From JAPLDP01 sp964628285 (lineage in GTDB: Bacteria; Bacteroidota; Bacteroidia; Bacteroidales; JAGONC01), in NCBI GenBank assembly GCA_964628285.1, contig CAZVNP010000005.1, forward strand, positions 1 through 64,000: a DNA stretch of 64,000 nucleotides, in the 5' to 3' direction. The translations under genes and the position numbers were made by a program. Positions 26,980 to 34,788 of this stretch are shown here, one piece after another. Within the stretch, counting starts at the first letter, position 1, and each line of letters begins with the position of its first letter. The notes under the pieces were generated by a model that searched no databases, was not told where the DNA came from, and was given only the letters and a program-made list of their open reading frames with translations.

Positions 26980-27582
26980 ATGAACACAAAACTTTTTCTC
27001 AGCAGCCTAGTGGCTTTTCTGGCACTCGTCAATCCGGTGCACAAAATTCTGGTGGTTAACATATTACAGGAACAATTTACGATAAAACAACTGAGATTTC
27101 TTTCAATAAAATCAACGCTGACAGCCTTCATCATCCTGATCCTTTTCTTATTTCTGGGACACGCTATTTTTTCCTATGTCTTTCACATCCAGCTTTATGC
27201 TTTCCAGATCACCAGCGGTATCGTACTGATTTATACCGGTCTTCTCGGATTGCAGAGGGGTGAATTTATAAGGATGGAAAAAAACATCAGATTGATGGAT
27301 GTTGCGAGCGTTCCAATAGCCATTCCCATGATAGCAGGACCTGCCACCATCACGGCAGCGGTGACCTTCCCTGCCGATTACGGTAAAGTGATCACCATTG
27401 TCTCCATTTTCTTTGCGCTGGTCATTAATCTCGTTATCATGCTGTATGCCCATAGCATAGGCAAGGTCCTGAGAAAATACAACTTCATGAGTGCCCTGAT
27501 AAGGATTACCGGTCTGATCGTGGCCACCATCGGTCTGCAATTGATCCTCAACGGGATCAGGAACTTTGTCATTTCAATATGA
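26980..27582 (+). CDS. MarC family integral membrane protein
   Basis: 200 residues with six hydrophobic segments and the family landmarks: ALVNPVHKILVVN near the start, the SGIVLIYTGLLGLQ helix, VPIAIPMIAGPATITAA in the middle and RITGLIVATIGLQLILNGIRN at the end. MarC proteins sit in the inner membrane; their transport function is not established, and the early link to multiple antibiotic resistance was not confirmed. The gene is preceded by a 260-bp gap with no gene. Confidence 0.88.
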   Translation: MNTKLFLSSLVAFLALVNPVHKILVVNILQEQFTIKQLRFLSIKSTLTAFIILILFLFLGHAIFSYVFHIQLYAFQITSGIVLIYTGLLGLQRGEFIRMEKNIRLMDVASVPIAIPMIAGPATITAAVTFPADYGKVITIVSIFFALVINLVIMLYAHSIGKVLRKYNFMSALIRITGLIVATIGLQLILNGIRNFVISI

Positions 27583-27732
27583 TGATAGTAAACCGTGGCC
27601 CGTCCAATTTATGAGCCCCGGCGGGGTGACAGGATAATATCAAAATGAAACGGAAATGAATAACCGTTCAGGAATGGTCGTATGAGATACCACGTTTTCC
27701 GTATCTTTACTCCATGAATCTGCCAATTATTT

Positions 27733-27756
27733 TATAACGGTAACTCAAACGTTATA
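27733..27756. promoter_or_regulatory. Operator-like inverted repeat before the His/Cys-rich protein gene
   Basis: TATAACG (27733-27739) and CGTTATA (27750-27756) are perfect 7-bp arms with a 10-nt centre, ending 7 bp before the ATG at 27764. The position suits repression of the small exported protein and the TonB receptor that follows, for example by a metal-sensing repressor; the regulator is unknown. Confidence 0.42.
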
Positions 27757-27763
27757 CATTAAA

Positions 27764-28090
27764 ATGTCCCGTAAGCTAAAAAATATTACTTCTCTTTGGT
27801 TGGTGATCATTTTGCTTACACCGACCTTTGTAAAATTTGAGCATCACCATGAACATGTCATCTGGCACCCGTCAAAAGAAAGGCAGTTTCACATCTTTCA
27901 TGAGAAATGTGCGATATGCAGCTTTGAATTCTCTGTTTTCTTTCCTGAAAAGACCGGCATAGTTCCGGCGAAGTCTGAATTAACAGACAGCTACAATAAT
28001 TTCTATAAAGCTTTCCATCATTCAGATCCTTCCAGGTATACATTTTTACTTCGAGCTCCTCCGGTTTTTACAAATAACCTGACGTCCTGA
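27764..28090 (+). CDS. Small exported His/Cys-rich protein, DUF2946-like, next to a TonB receptor
   Basis: 108 residues with an N-terminal hydrophobic segment (LWLVIILLTPTFV) that could be a signal peptide or anchor. It then shows dense potential metal ligands: EHHHEHV (26-32), H35, H43, H46 and CAIC (49-52) in HEKCAICSFEFSVFF. This arrangement is common in small Bacteroidota proteins encoded just before TonB-dependent receptors of metal type. The receptor gene starts 45 bp later, so they form an operon. A periplasmic metal-binding or delivery role is inferred from residues and context only. Confidence 0.7.
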   Translation: MSRKLKNITSLWLVIILLTPTFVKFEHHHEHVIWHPSKERQFHIFHEKCAICSFEFSVFFPEKTGIVPAKSELTDSYNNFYKAFHHSDPSRYTFLLRAPPVFTNNLTS

Positions 28091-28135
28091 AAGGATGTAA
28101 AAAGATTTTATTTGTAAAACCCAAAACCGTATAAA

Positions 28136-30376
28136 ATGAAGATTATTTTCACTTTATGCGTTATGATGTTATCTTACCAAATCATAAACGCACAAAACAA
28201 GATTGCAGGGCGAATCACCGATCAGGATGGTCAGCCACTGGTGGGTGCGACCATCTTCTTACCCGAGATCAATAAAGGAACCGCTTCCGATATCAACGGT
28301 CACTATGAAATCAGGAATCTGCCCGGCGGCAAAGACAAAATCCAGATTTCATTTATCGGATATGCCACGAAAGTTGAAACCGTAATATTGGACAAGCCTG
28401 TCACTGAACTGAATATTGCGTTGCAGCCTTCAGTTATGGAGGCAGAAGAAGTTGTAATCACCGGGGGGTACAGTTCAACACAGGACGAAAATGCAGTCAA
28501 AATTGATGTCCTTAAACTCAACTCACCATTTGTAAAATCGACTCCCAATTTTTCAGAAATACTGACACAAATACCCGGGGTTGATATGATCTCAAAAGGA
28601 AGCGGTGTTTCAAAACCCGTTATCAGGGGGCTTTCAATGAATGATATTTTGGTACTGAATAACGGTGTCCGTTTCGAGAATTATCAGTATTCGGATCATC
28701 ATCCGTTGGGTATCGACGAATTTGGGATCGACGATGTTGAAATCATCAAGGGGCCTGCATCTTTACTCTATGGTTCCGATGCTGTCGGTGGCGTGCTCAA
28801 TTTCATAAAAGAACGACCGGCACCGGAGGGTACCACTGTTGGAGATTATAATTTACAGTTATTTTCAAATACGCTGGGGATGACTAATAATTTCGGTATA
28901 AAGACATCATCCAAGAAATTTTATGGCGGGATCCGCATCGGGCAAAAAACCAATGCCGATTTCCTGCAGGGTGGAGGGACCTTCGCTCCAAATACACGTT
29001 TCAACGAGTATTCGGTTAAACTTAACACCGGTATGACCGGGAAATCAGGCACCTTCAAATTGTTCTTTGATTATGGCCGGGAAAACCTGGGACTTGCTGA
29101 AGAGGAGGCTATTGAAGCGATAACCAAGAGGGGAAGAAAATGTGAAATTTTTTACGAGCAATTAAACACACACCTGCTGTCATCACAAAACAAGATATAT
29201 CTGGGTAAAGCAAAATTGGAAGTGAATGCTGCCTATCAAAATACCGAACTCATTCATTTCGGGGAACCGGATGTCTATGAAATTCAAATGAGACTGGGAA
29301 CGCTGACTTACGAAAGCAAGCTATATCTCTCGTCAGGTAAAAATACCGATTATATTGTGGGTTTTCAGGGATTGTATCAGACTAACACCAATTTGCACGA
29401 CAGGGAGACCAAATTGCTGCCTGATGCGACAACAAATAATTATTCGGTTTTTGGATTATTGCAATGGAACCCCGTCAGGAAACTGAAAATTCAAGCGGGC
29501 ATCCGCTATGACAATAAAATCATCATGTCAGAAGCTCTCGGCATGCCCGATTCATCTGATTTCCGGAGTGCGATTGATAAAAGCTATAACAGTTTCAGCG
29601 GCTCTTTCGGGACAGTGTATAATATTTCGGAAAGGTTTTTATTCAGGACCAACGTTGCGGCAGCGTACCGCACACCCAACCTGGCAGAACTGACATCCAA
29701 GGGACCTCATGAAACACGCTATGAAATTGGAGATAATAACCTTGTTCCCGAGAATGCTTATGAGTTTGATTTGAGCATGCATTATCACAAAGACAATTTC
29801 ATGGCGGATGTTGCAGGGTTTTATAACCTTATCGACCATTATATCTTTATCACACCAACGGGCGATACAACTGCATCAGGCATGTATATTTATAAGTATA
29901 TGCAGAGCAATTCATCATTGTTCGGAGGCGAGGCCGGCATGCACTATCACCCTTATCCAATACAGTGGCTTCATATGAAGGTTACCTATTCGTATGTGTT
30001 GGGAAGACAAAGAAATGGCAACTATTTGCCTTTTATTCCGTCCGGCAAATTTAATTTTGAGATCAGGGCCGAAAAAGAGAACCTGTTATTTATTCATCAT
30101 GCATTTGTCTCGATAAATACGAACACAGACTTTGATCAGAATCATCCGGCACCTGATGAAACAACGACGCCGGGCTATACTTTATGGAACCTGTCAATGG
30201 GAGGTCAGATCATGTGGGGCCGTCAGCCCGTTTCAATCGGTATCTGCGTCAGCAATATCTTAGATAAAAAATATGTCGATCATTTGTCGACATTAAAAGA
30301 GGTGCATTTGTACGCTCCCGGAAGGAATATTTCGCTTACCGTAAGGGTTCCGTTTGAAATTAATAAGAAGGAATGA
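28136..30376 (+). CDS. TonB-dependent receptor (probably metal-type)
   Basis: 746 residues: signal peptide ending near INAQ, a CarboxypepD_reg-like domain (GRITDQDGQPLVGATIFLPE), the plug (IDVLKLNSPF, then FSEILTQIPGVDMISKGSG, KPVIRGLSMNDILVLNNGV, VEIIKGPASLLYGSDAVGGV) and a 22-strand type barrel ending in RNISLTVRVPFEINKKE. A loop at the plug carries NYQYSDHHPLGIDEFGID, His- and Asp-rich like that of zinc or copper receptors of the ZnuD/OprC-like group. The preceding His/Cys-rich small protein fits metal uptake. The size (about 750) is that of siderophore or metal receptors, not of SusC. Substrate not proven. Confidence 0.85.
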   Translation: MKIIFTLCVMMLSYQIINAQNKIAGRITDQDGQPLVGATIFLPEINKGTASDINGHYEIRNLPGGKDKIQISFIGYATKVETVILDKPVTELNIALQPSVMEAEEVVITGGYSSTQDENAVKIDVLKLNSPFVKSTPNFSEILTQIPGVDMISKGSGVSKPVIRGLSMNDILVLNNGVRFENYQYSDHHPLGIDEFGIDDVEIIKGPASLLYGSDAVGGVLNFIKERPAPEGTTVGDYNLQLFSNTLGMTNNFGIKTSSKKFYGGIRIGQKTNADFLQGGGTFAPNTRFNEYSVKLNTGMTGKSGTFKLFFDYGRENLGLAEEEAIEAITKRGRKCEIFYEQLNTHLLSSQNKIYLGKAKLEVNAAYQNTELIHFGEPDVYEIQMRLGTLTYESKLYLSSGKNTDYIVGFQGLYQTNTNLHDRETKLLPDATTNNYSVFGLLQWNPVRKLKIQAGIRYDNKIIMSEALGMPDSSDFRSAIDKSYNSFSGSFGTVYNISERFLFRTNVAAAYRTPNLAELTSKGPHETRYEIGDNNLVPENAYEFDLSMHYHKDNFMADVAGFYNLIDHYIFITPTGDTTASGMYIYKYMQSNSSLFGGEAGMHYHPYPIQWLHMKVTYSYVLGRQRNGNYLPFIPSGKFNFEIRAEKENLLFIHHAFVSINTNTDFDQNHPAPDETTTPGYTLWNLSMGGQIMWGRQPVSIGICVSNILDKKYVDHLSTLKEVHLYAPGRNISLTVRVPFEINKKE

Positions 30377-30753
30377 ATGGGATTAGCGAAACCCCGAAGG
30401 GATTCCAGGATTGTTCACCACATTGTCTGCTATTATCATGTCCCCCCTACTGGGCTTGCGGATGGTTCAGGTCACCGACTGCTATAATCATGTCATCCCT
30501 TCGGGACTGGTGTTTAAATCACGGGTATGTACCCCAGGGCATGTTGAGCCTGCGAAATGCCGCTTCAGCGGTGCCCTGGACCCAATTTCCGCCCCAAAGG
30601 GCGGGGCATTATACCCTCCGCCTCCGGTCCCGCCACAGGCGGGATTCAACTTACAAATTTTAATTCACTACGTTCTTAAAATTTGAGTTTCACAAATAAA
30701 TAAATTCTCTATATTTGTTTTAATTATTCATCCCTTTTTTAAAACTCCGACCT
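30377..30753. other. Intergenic 377-bp stretch with nested direct and inverted repeats
   Basis: No gene supported. CCCGAAGGGAT (30393-30403) is the exact reverse complement of ATCCCTTCGGG (30495-30505). CTGCTATTATCATGTC (30427-30442) recurs with one change at 30479-30494. Small GC hairpins sit at 30589-30604 (CCGCCC/GGGCGG) and 30628-30644 (TCCCGCC/GGCGGGA). The last is a 10-bp perfect inverted repeat CAAATTTTAA/TTAAAATTTG (30654-30663 and 30676-30685). This looks like a compound of dispersed intergenic repeats plus a possible terminator or operator. Confidence 0.65.
30688..30717 (+). promoter_or_regulatory. Promoter candidate for the esterase gene
   Basis: TATATTTG at 30710-30717 matches TAnnTTTG, with TTTC at 30688-30691 and an 18-bp spacer. 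It would give a ~30-nt leader for the gene at 30754. Confidence 0.4.
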
Positions 30754-31686
30754 ATGAAAACAAATACCAGAACCATCCTATTAATTTTCGCGAGCCTATT
30801 GCTGTCCTTTTCTTATTACAGTACAGGATATTCACAAAATAAAGTTATTCAGGATTCAATAAAGGACATCTTTCCTCCGGTGACTATCCCAAATACCGAA
30901 TTAAGAACATTGCATTCAAACCTGATGGATGTGGACTTTAACCTGTATATTAAACTACCGGCGGGTTATCTTCCTGATACGGGACAGGTTTATCCTGTAT
31001 GGTACTTCACAGATGCTAACCGGGCATTCCCGCTGGTTGCAAACATTGCCTCCCTCATGGAATTCCCGAAATCGGATGTCAGGGACATGGTCATCGTAAA
31101 TATAGGCTATCCCATCCGTGATATGAGTGACTGGGCAGCCTGGCGCACGAGGGACCTGACATCAACAAATATTCCGAGGGTTGATTCGAGCTGGAACAGC
31201 ACTCTGAAGGAAATGACAGGCCGCACCTATGATGTGAAGTCAGGCGGCGCCCCTCTCTTCCTGGAATTCATCATTAATGAACTCTTTCCGTTCATCGAAG
31301 CCAATTACAGGGTATCGTCCGACAGAGGCCTGGGAGGTTATTCATATGGTGGTCTGTTCACATTCTATGCCCTCTTTAAGCACCCGGAGGCCTTCAGCCG
31401 GTATTATGCCGGGAGTCCTTCACTGGCCTGGGATAAAGGTGTCCTCTTCCGGTATGAGGAGGAATATGCAGCCTCCCATGATAACCTAAACGCCAGAGTC
31501 TTTATGAGTATCGGTAAGGAAGAAGGCGAGAAATCGATCGCAAACTTGCAAAAAATGAACGACCAGCTTTTGTCACGCAATTACCCGGGTTTGACTATCC
31601 AGTTTTACACCTTTCCCGATATGGAGCACCGGTCCTGCGTCCCCGCATCCGTCATGAGGGCATTCCTGGTTCTGTATACCGAATGA
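30754..31686 (+). CDS. Secreted esterase of the alpha/beta-hydrolase fold (esterase D-like)
   Basis: 310 residues with a signal peptide (hydrophobic run 8-25, cleavage near YSQ). It follows the putative-esterase pattern: early strands with VYPVWYFTDANRAFPLVA, nucleophile elbow GGYSYGGLF, acid region RVFMSIGKEEGEKS and the final histidine in PDMEHRSCVP. These enzymes act on small esters, some on siderophores or acetylated sugars. It is monocistronic: a repeat-rich gap precedes it and a convergent gene follows. Confidence 0.82.
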   Translation: MKTNTRTILLIFASLLLSFSYYSTGYSQNKVIQDSIKDIFPPVTIPNTELRTLHSNLMDVDFNLYIKLPAGYLPDTGQVYPVWYFTDANRAFPLVANIASLMEFPKSDVRDMVIVNIGYPIRDMSDWAAWRTRDLTSTNIPRVDSSWNSTLKEMTGRTYDVKSGGAPLFLEFIINELFPFIEANYRVSSDRGLGGYSYGGLFTFYALFKHPEAFSRYYAGSPSLAWDKGVLFRYEEEYAASHDNLNARVFMSIGKEEGEKSIANLQKMNDQLLSRNYPGLTIQFYTFPDMEHRSCVPASVMRAFLVLYTE

Positions 31687-31743
31687 CAAAAACAGATTCC
31701 CTTATTCTTACATAATATGTGATCCTTATTCTTTTAATCTTGT

Positions 31744-34407
31744 TCAGCGTATCAGCACTTTCCGGTAAACGATCACATCGTCCAACAACAGCTTTAATAT
31801 ATAAATGTTGTGTTTTAAACCTGAGACATTAATATAGAATTCATTACCCACAGTGCAGGCATCTCGCTTCACAATCATCCCATTAACATTGATCAATTCA
31901 TACGACCGGACAGGAGAAAGTGATGAAACAAAAATCCGTTTATCCGCTGGAACAGGATAGACGTTTATATAAGATAAGTCAGGTTTGTTTTCATGAGGTA
32001 CACCATAATCAGATAGACCGTTTCCGGTGACCGGTATTGATATAACGGGATTGACCGTATCGTTGCTGTAAATGGATATGACACCGTTATAATGTTTCAC
32101 TTCTTCAGGATAGAAACGGACATAAACAGTCAGGTCGTGCTTTCCGACGACTTCCAGACCGGTCAGTATCTGAACGAAGTTACTGTCTGTCTCCAGCAGA
32201 CTGAATGCCCCGGTAGAGGTGATCGAATCAAGTATTAGCAGATCTATCCCTGAGTTGATTATATTGAATGAATCAACACAGAAATGGAAGACCACACAGT
32301 CATTAAAATTCAACGTATCTACACTAACCACAATAACGGGCGGGCCGGGGACCTGGTATTCGTAGGCCCCGATGTCAATATTACCGGCAAAAATTCTTGG
32401 CAGGCTGTCCAGATCGACCGGGGGTAAATTCAAACCCGTTGTATCGGGATTACCGGCGTTGATGGCAGGGCTGTTGGCTGAAAGCCGGTAATTGGTATCG
32501 GCGAGAAAGGCCGGATCTACTCCGGTCAGGTTATTATGCCCGGTCAGATTGCCCTCAGGGAGATATTGGATCAGGGAATAAAAGGCAGTGATGTTTCCGC
32601 CAAGGTCATCACCGTCGGGATAAGAGTCGGAATTATTCAGTGCGACGATGGTGTTATCGAGGCGTACCTCTCCTGACATGGCTATAATTCCTCCCCCAAG
32701 GCTATTCCTCCTAACAATGTTTTCAGTATCATTCTCATTTTTGCAACTGTTATTGGCAATGGTGCAATTCACCAGCCATGAGGTGCTATTTTCACTGCAT
32801 ATCCCGCCCCCGTTGCCTGATATTGTTTCGTCGGGCAGAGGTCCTTCGCCGGTTTTATTTCCCGCCACCAGGCTAGTGATCATCGTAAGCGGGCCTGTGT
32901 TGTCGACAGCACCACCACTTCCACCATCTCCTGATAAATTGTAATAACTACCACCTGCGGCCAGTCCCCCGTCACCTGTCAGATTACCGAACAAGTTGGA
33001 CAGACTGATCTTGCATATTCCTGAGTTATCTATAGCACCACCGGTACCGCCACTTCCTGCTGTTGCTGATTCCCCCGAATTGGCTGATGCCCCGTCACCT
33101 GTCAGATTACCGGAAAGGTAAGAAAGACTGAAGGTGCAGGTTCCTGAGTTATAAACAGCTCCACCATTACCGCCAAATCCTGCTCTACTCACAGCGCCTC
33201 CAGCGCTGCATGCAGCTGATCCCCCCTTACCTGTTAGATTACTGGACATAAAAGACAGGCTGGAGTTGCATGTCCCTGAGTTGTAAATGGCGCCTCCATC
33301 ACCACCATTACCTGCATCTGCGATGTACCCAGCAGAAGCTCCTTTTCCATTACTTGTCAGGTTATGGGTTAAAAAAGACTGATAAATATTGCATGTCCCT
33401 GAGTTATAAATAGCGCCACCATTACCGCCATTTCCTGAGGATGATCCACTAATATACCCATAACCTGATCCTCCTTCACCCGTCATATTATTGGACATGA
33501 CAGAAAGGCTTAAATTGCATGTTCCTAAGTTGTAAATGGCGCCACCATCACCACCATTTCCTCCGTAACCATGCATATCCGATGATGCATTGCCACCATG
33601 GTCGGTATAGTTATAACCAAATGAACTTTTAAGAATAATCATATCACCGGCATTGTATACAGCGCCCCCTTTTCCGGCATCTCCAGCTACAGCAGACTCA
33701 TGATATTCACTGCCACAATTCCCTCCTGCCCCGGTACTATTAGAGTCAACATCACTTTCCTCTATTGACAGAAAGCCATTGTTATATATCCCACCCCCGT
33801 TACCGCCATTACGGGCATCGTGGTCAGGTGTATATCCACCGGCACCTTTACCTGTATGATTATTCTTTATTTCACAATTCAATATGATGAGGTTCCCACT
33901 ATTAAAAATTCCGCCTCCGTTGCCTCCGTTACCAGTCACATTGTTATAATAAGATCCATCACCTGCTTTATTATTCTCCACGCTGCAATCATGCATCACC
34001 ACAGTGCCTTGATCGATCGAAATTCCGCCACCCGGTTTAACATAGGCGCTATCGGGTGTGGCACCATAATGAATATGAAGCCCCTGAAGAAAAACCGAAT
34101 CGCTTTCGTTTTGAAGGTCCACATGGATGATCCGGAACCTCAGGGAAGTATTAATCGTGTCACGAATAATGGAAACACTGTCGCCAATGATATTCAATGG
34201 CTTATTGATCAATAACTCACCGGACGTCAGATAAATCGTGTCGACAGATCCGGTAAATTCAATCGTATCGCCAGGGTTGGCATAAGCAATCAAGGAACGC
34301 AGGGTTCCGCTGCCATCATCACCGTTATCGTTGACTGTCAAAACATTCTGGGAATAAGACAGGCAGGCGGAAATGACTGCAAAAAACAAGGGTAATAGTT
34401 TTTTCAT
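31744..34407 (-). CDS. T9SS-secreted glycine-rich beta-helix protein
   Basis: 887 residues. Signal peptide ending near LSYSQ; an opening VNDNGDDGSGTLRSLIAYAN typical of choice-of-anchor/beta-helix proteins; then a long beta-helix-like region with about ten irregular repeats of ~42 residues built around GNGGNGGAIYNSGTCNISLS and NLTGDGG-type text (residues ~160-510). It continues with a second domain (VDTLNFNDCVVFHFC..., HYDIN/ASPM-like beta-sandwich) and ends in a type A C-terminal sorting domain: VYPVPADKRIFVSS...ELINVNGMIVKR...YILKLLLDDVIVYRKVLIR. That domain directs export by type IX secretion and surface attachment. Function on the surface is unknown; an adhesin or structural role is a guess. 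Confidence 0.85.
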   Translation of the reverse strand: MKKLLPLFFAVISACLSYSQNVLTVNDNGDDGSGTLRSLIAYANPGDTIEFTGSVDTIYLTSGELLINKPLNIIGDSVSIIRDTINTSLRFRIIHVDLQNESDSVFLQGLHIHYGATPDSAYVKPGGGISIDQGTVVMHDCSVENNKAGDGSYYNNVTGNGGNGGGIFNSGNLIILNCEIKNNHTGKGAGGYTPDHDARNGGNGGGIYNNGFLSIEESDVDSNSTGAGGNCGSEYHESAVAGDAGKGGAVYNAGDMIILKSSFGYNYTDHGGNASSDMHGYGGNGGDGGAIYNLGTCNLSLSVMSNNMTGEGGSGYGYISGSSSGNGGNGGAIYNSGTCNIYQSFLTHNLTSNGKGASAGYIADAGNGGDGGAIYNSGTCNSSLSFMSSNLTGKGGSAACSAGGAVSRAGFGGNGGAVYNSGTCTFSLSYLSGNLTGDGASANSGESATAGSGGTGGAIDNSGICKISLSNLFGNLTGDGGLAAGGSYYNLSGDGGSGGAVDNTGPLTMITSLVAGNKTGEGPLPDETISGNGGGICSENSTSWLVNCTIANNSCKNENDTENIVRRNSLGGGIIAMSGEVRLDNTIVALNNSDSYPDGDDLGGNITAFYSLIQYLPEGNLTGHNNLTGVDPAFLADTNYRLSANSPAINAGNPDTTGLNLPPVDLDSLPRIFAGNIDIGAYEYQVPGPPVIVVSVDTLNFNDCVVFHFCVDSFNIINSGIDLLILDSITSTGAFSLLETDSNFVQILTGLEVVGKHDLTVYVRFYPEEVKHYNGVISIYSNDTVNPVISIPVTGNGLSDYGVPHENKPDLSYINVYPVPADKRIFVSSLSPVRSYELINVNGMIVKRDACTVGNEFYINVSGLKHNIYILKLLLDDVIVYRKVLIR
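32860..33900 (-). repeat. Degenerate ~125-130 bp coding repeats in the T9SS beta-helix gene
   Basis: On the minus strand the units encode GAIYNSGTC / NLTG...GG. On the plus strand the recurring core (CCTGAGTTGTAAATGGCGCC at 33274 onward and close variants near 33400 and 33525) returns every ~125 bp. The units are similar but not identical, as expected of an old internal duplication within one gene. Confidence 0.7.
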
Positions 34408-34788
34408 ATAATAGATTCTTAACCATCTTTAATAGCAAATATATTCATAAAAAATTAATAAAGCAACTTAATAATAAAAAATTTCATAAGACCGGTAAAC
34501 AGGTCACCGTACCATCTTAGGAGAGATTCTGAAGTTGGATCAAGAGTTCAATTTCTCACAGATTTCTCAGCTTTACACAGACCGGCCAACAGCTACCTTC
34601 ACGGTTTGTTGTTGTCCAGGTTTCCATAAGTGTAAAAGTTCTGAGCGTCGACAAGCCATTACAAATCATCTATTCTTCCCAAACGACAGCCATCTGTTCG
34701 TCATTACTTCTGTCCATTCTCAGGGTTGACTTACTGACAAATAAGGCCGAATCCTGGTTCCCTTTCACTGCCAGATGTTCATTGTCCA
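34408..34788. other. Non-coding gap between two T9SS cargo genes
   Basis: About 380 bp with no supported gene. Its first part carries the promoter-like element of the beta-helix gene at 34436-34467. The rest is mid-GC sequence without hairpin or repeat that I could recognise. Confidence 0.6.
34436..34467 (-). promoter_or_regulatory. Promoter candidate for the T9SS beta-helix gene
   Basis: Minus-strand TATATTTG (34443-34436) matches TAnnTTTG, and GTTG (34467-34464) serves as -33 with a 20-bp spacer. The start codon lies about 30 bp downstream. Confidence 0.45.

Noticed and set aside
30373..30663. A 96-codon frame after the TonB receptor gene
   Set aside because: It runs through the repeat-rich intergenic region and its residues (many Pro, Arg, Cys) reflect the repeats, not a protein.
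32860..33900. Possible CRISPR-like or non-coding repeat array
   Set aside because: The repeats are in frame within a long coding sequence and encode Gly-rich beta-helix units.
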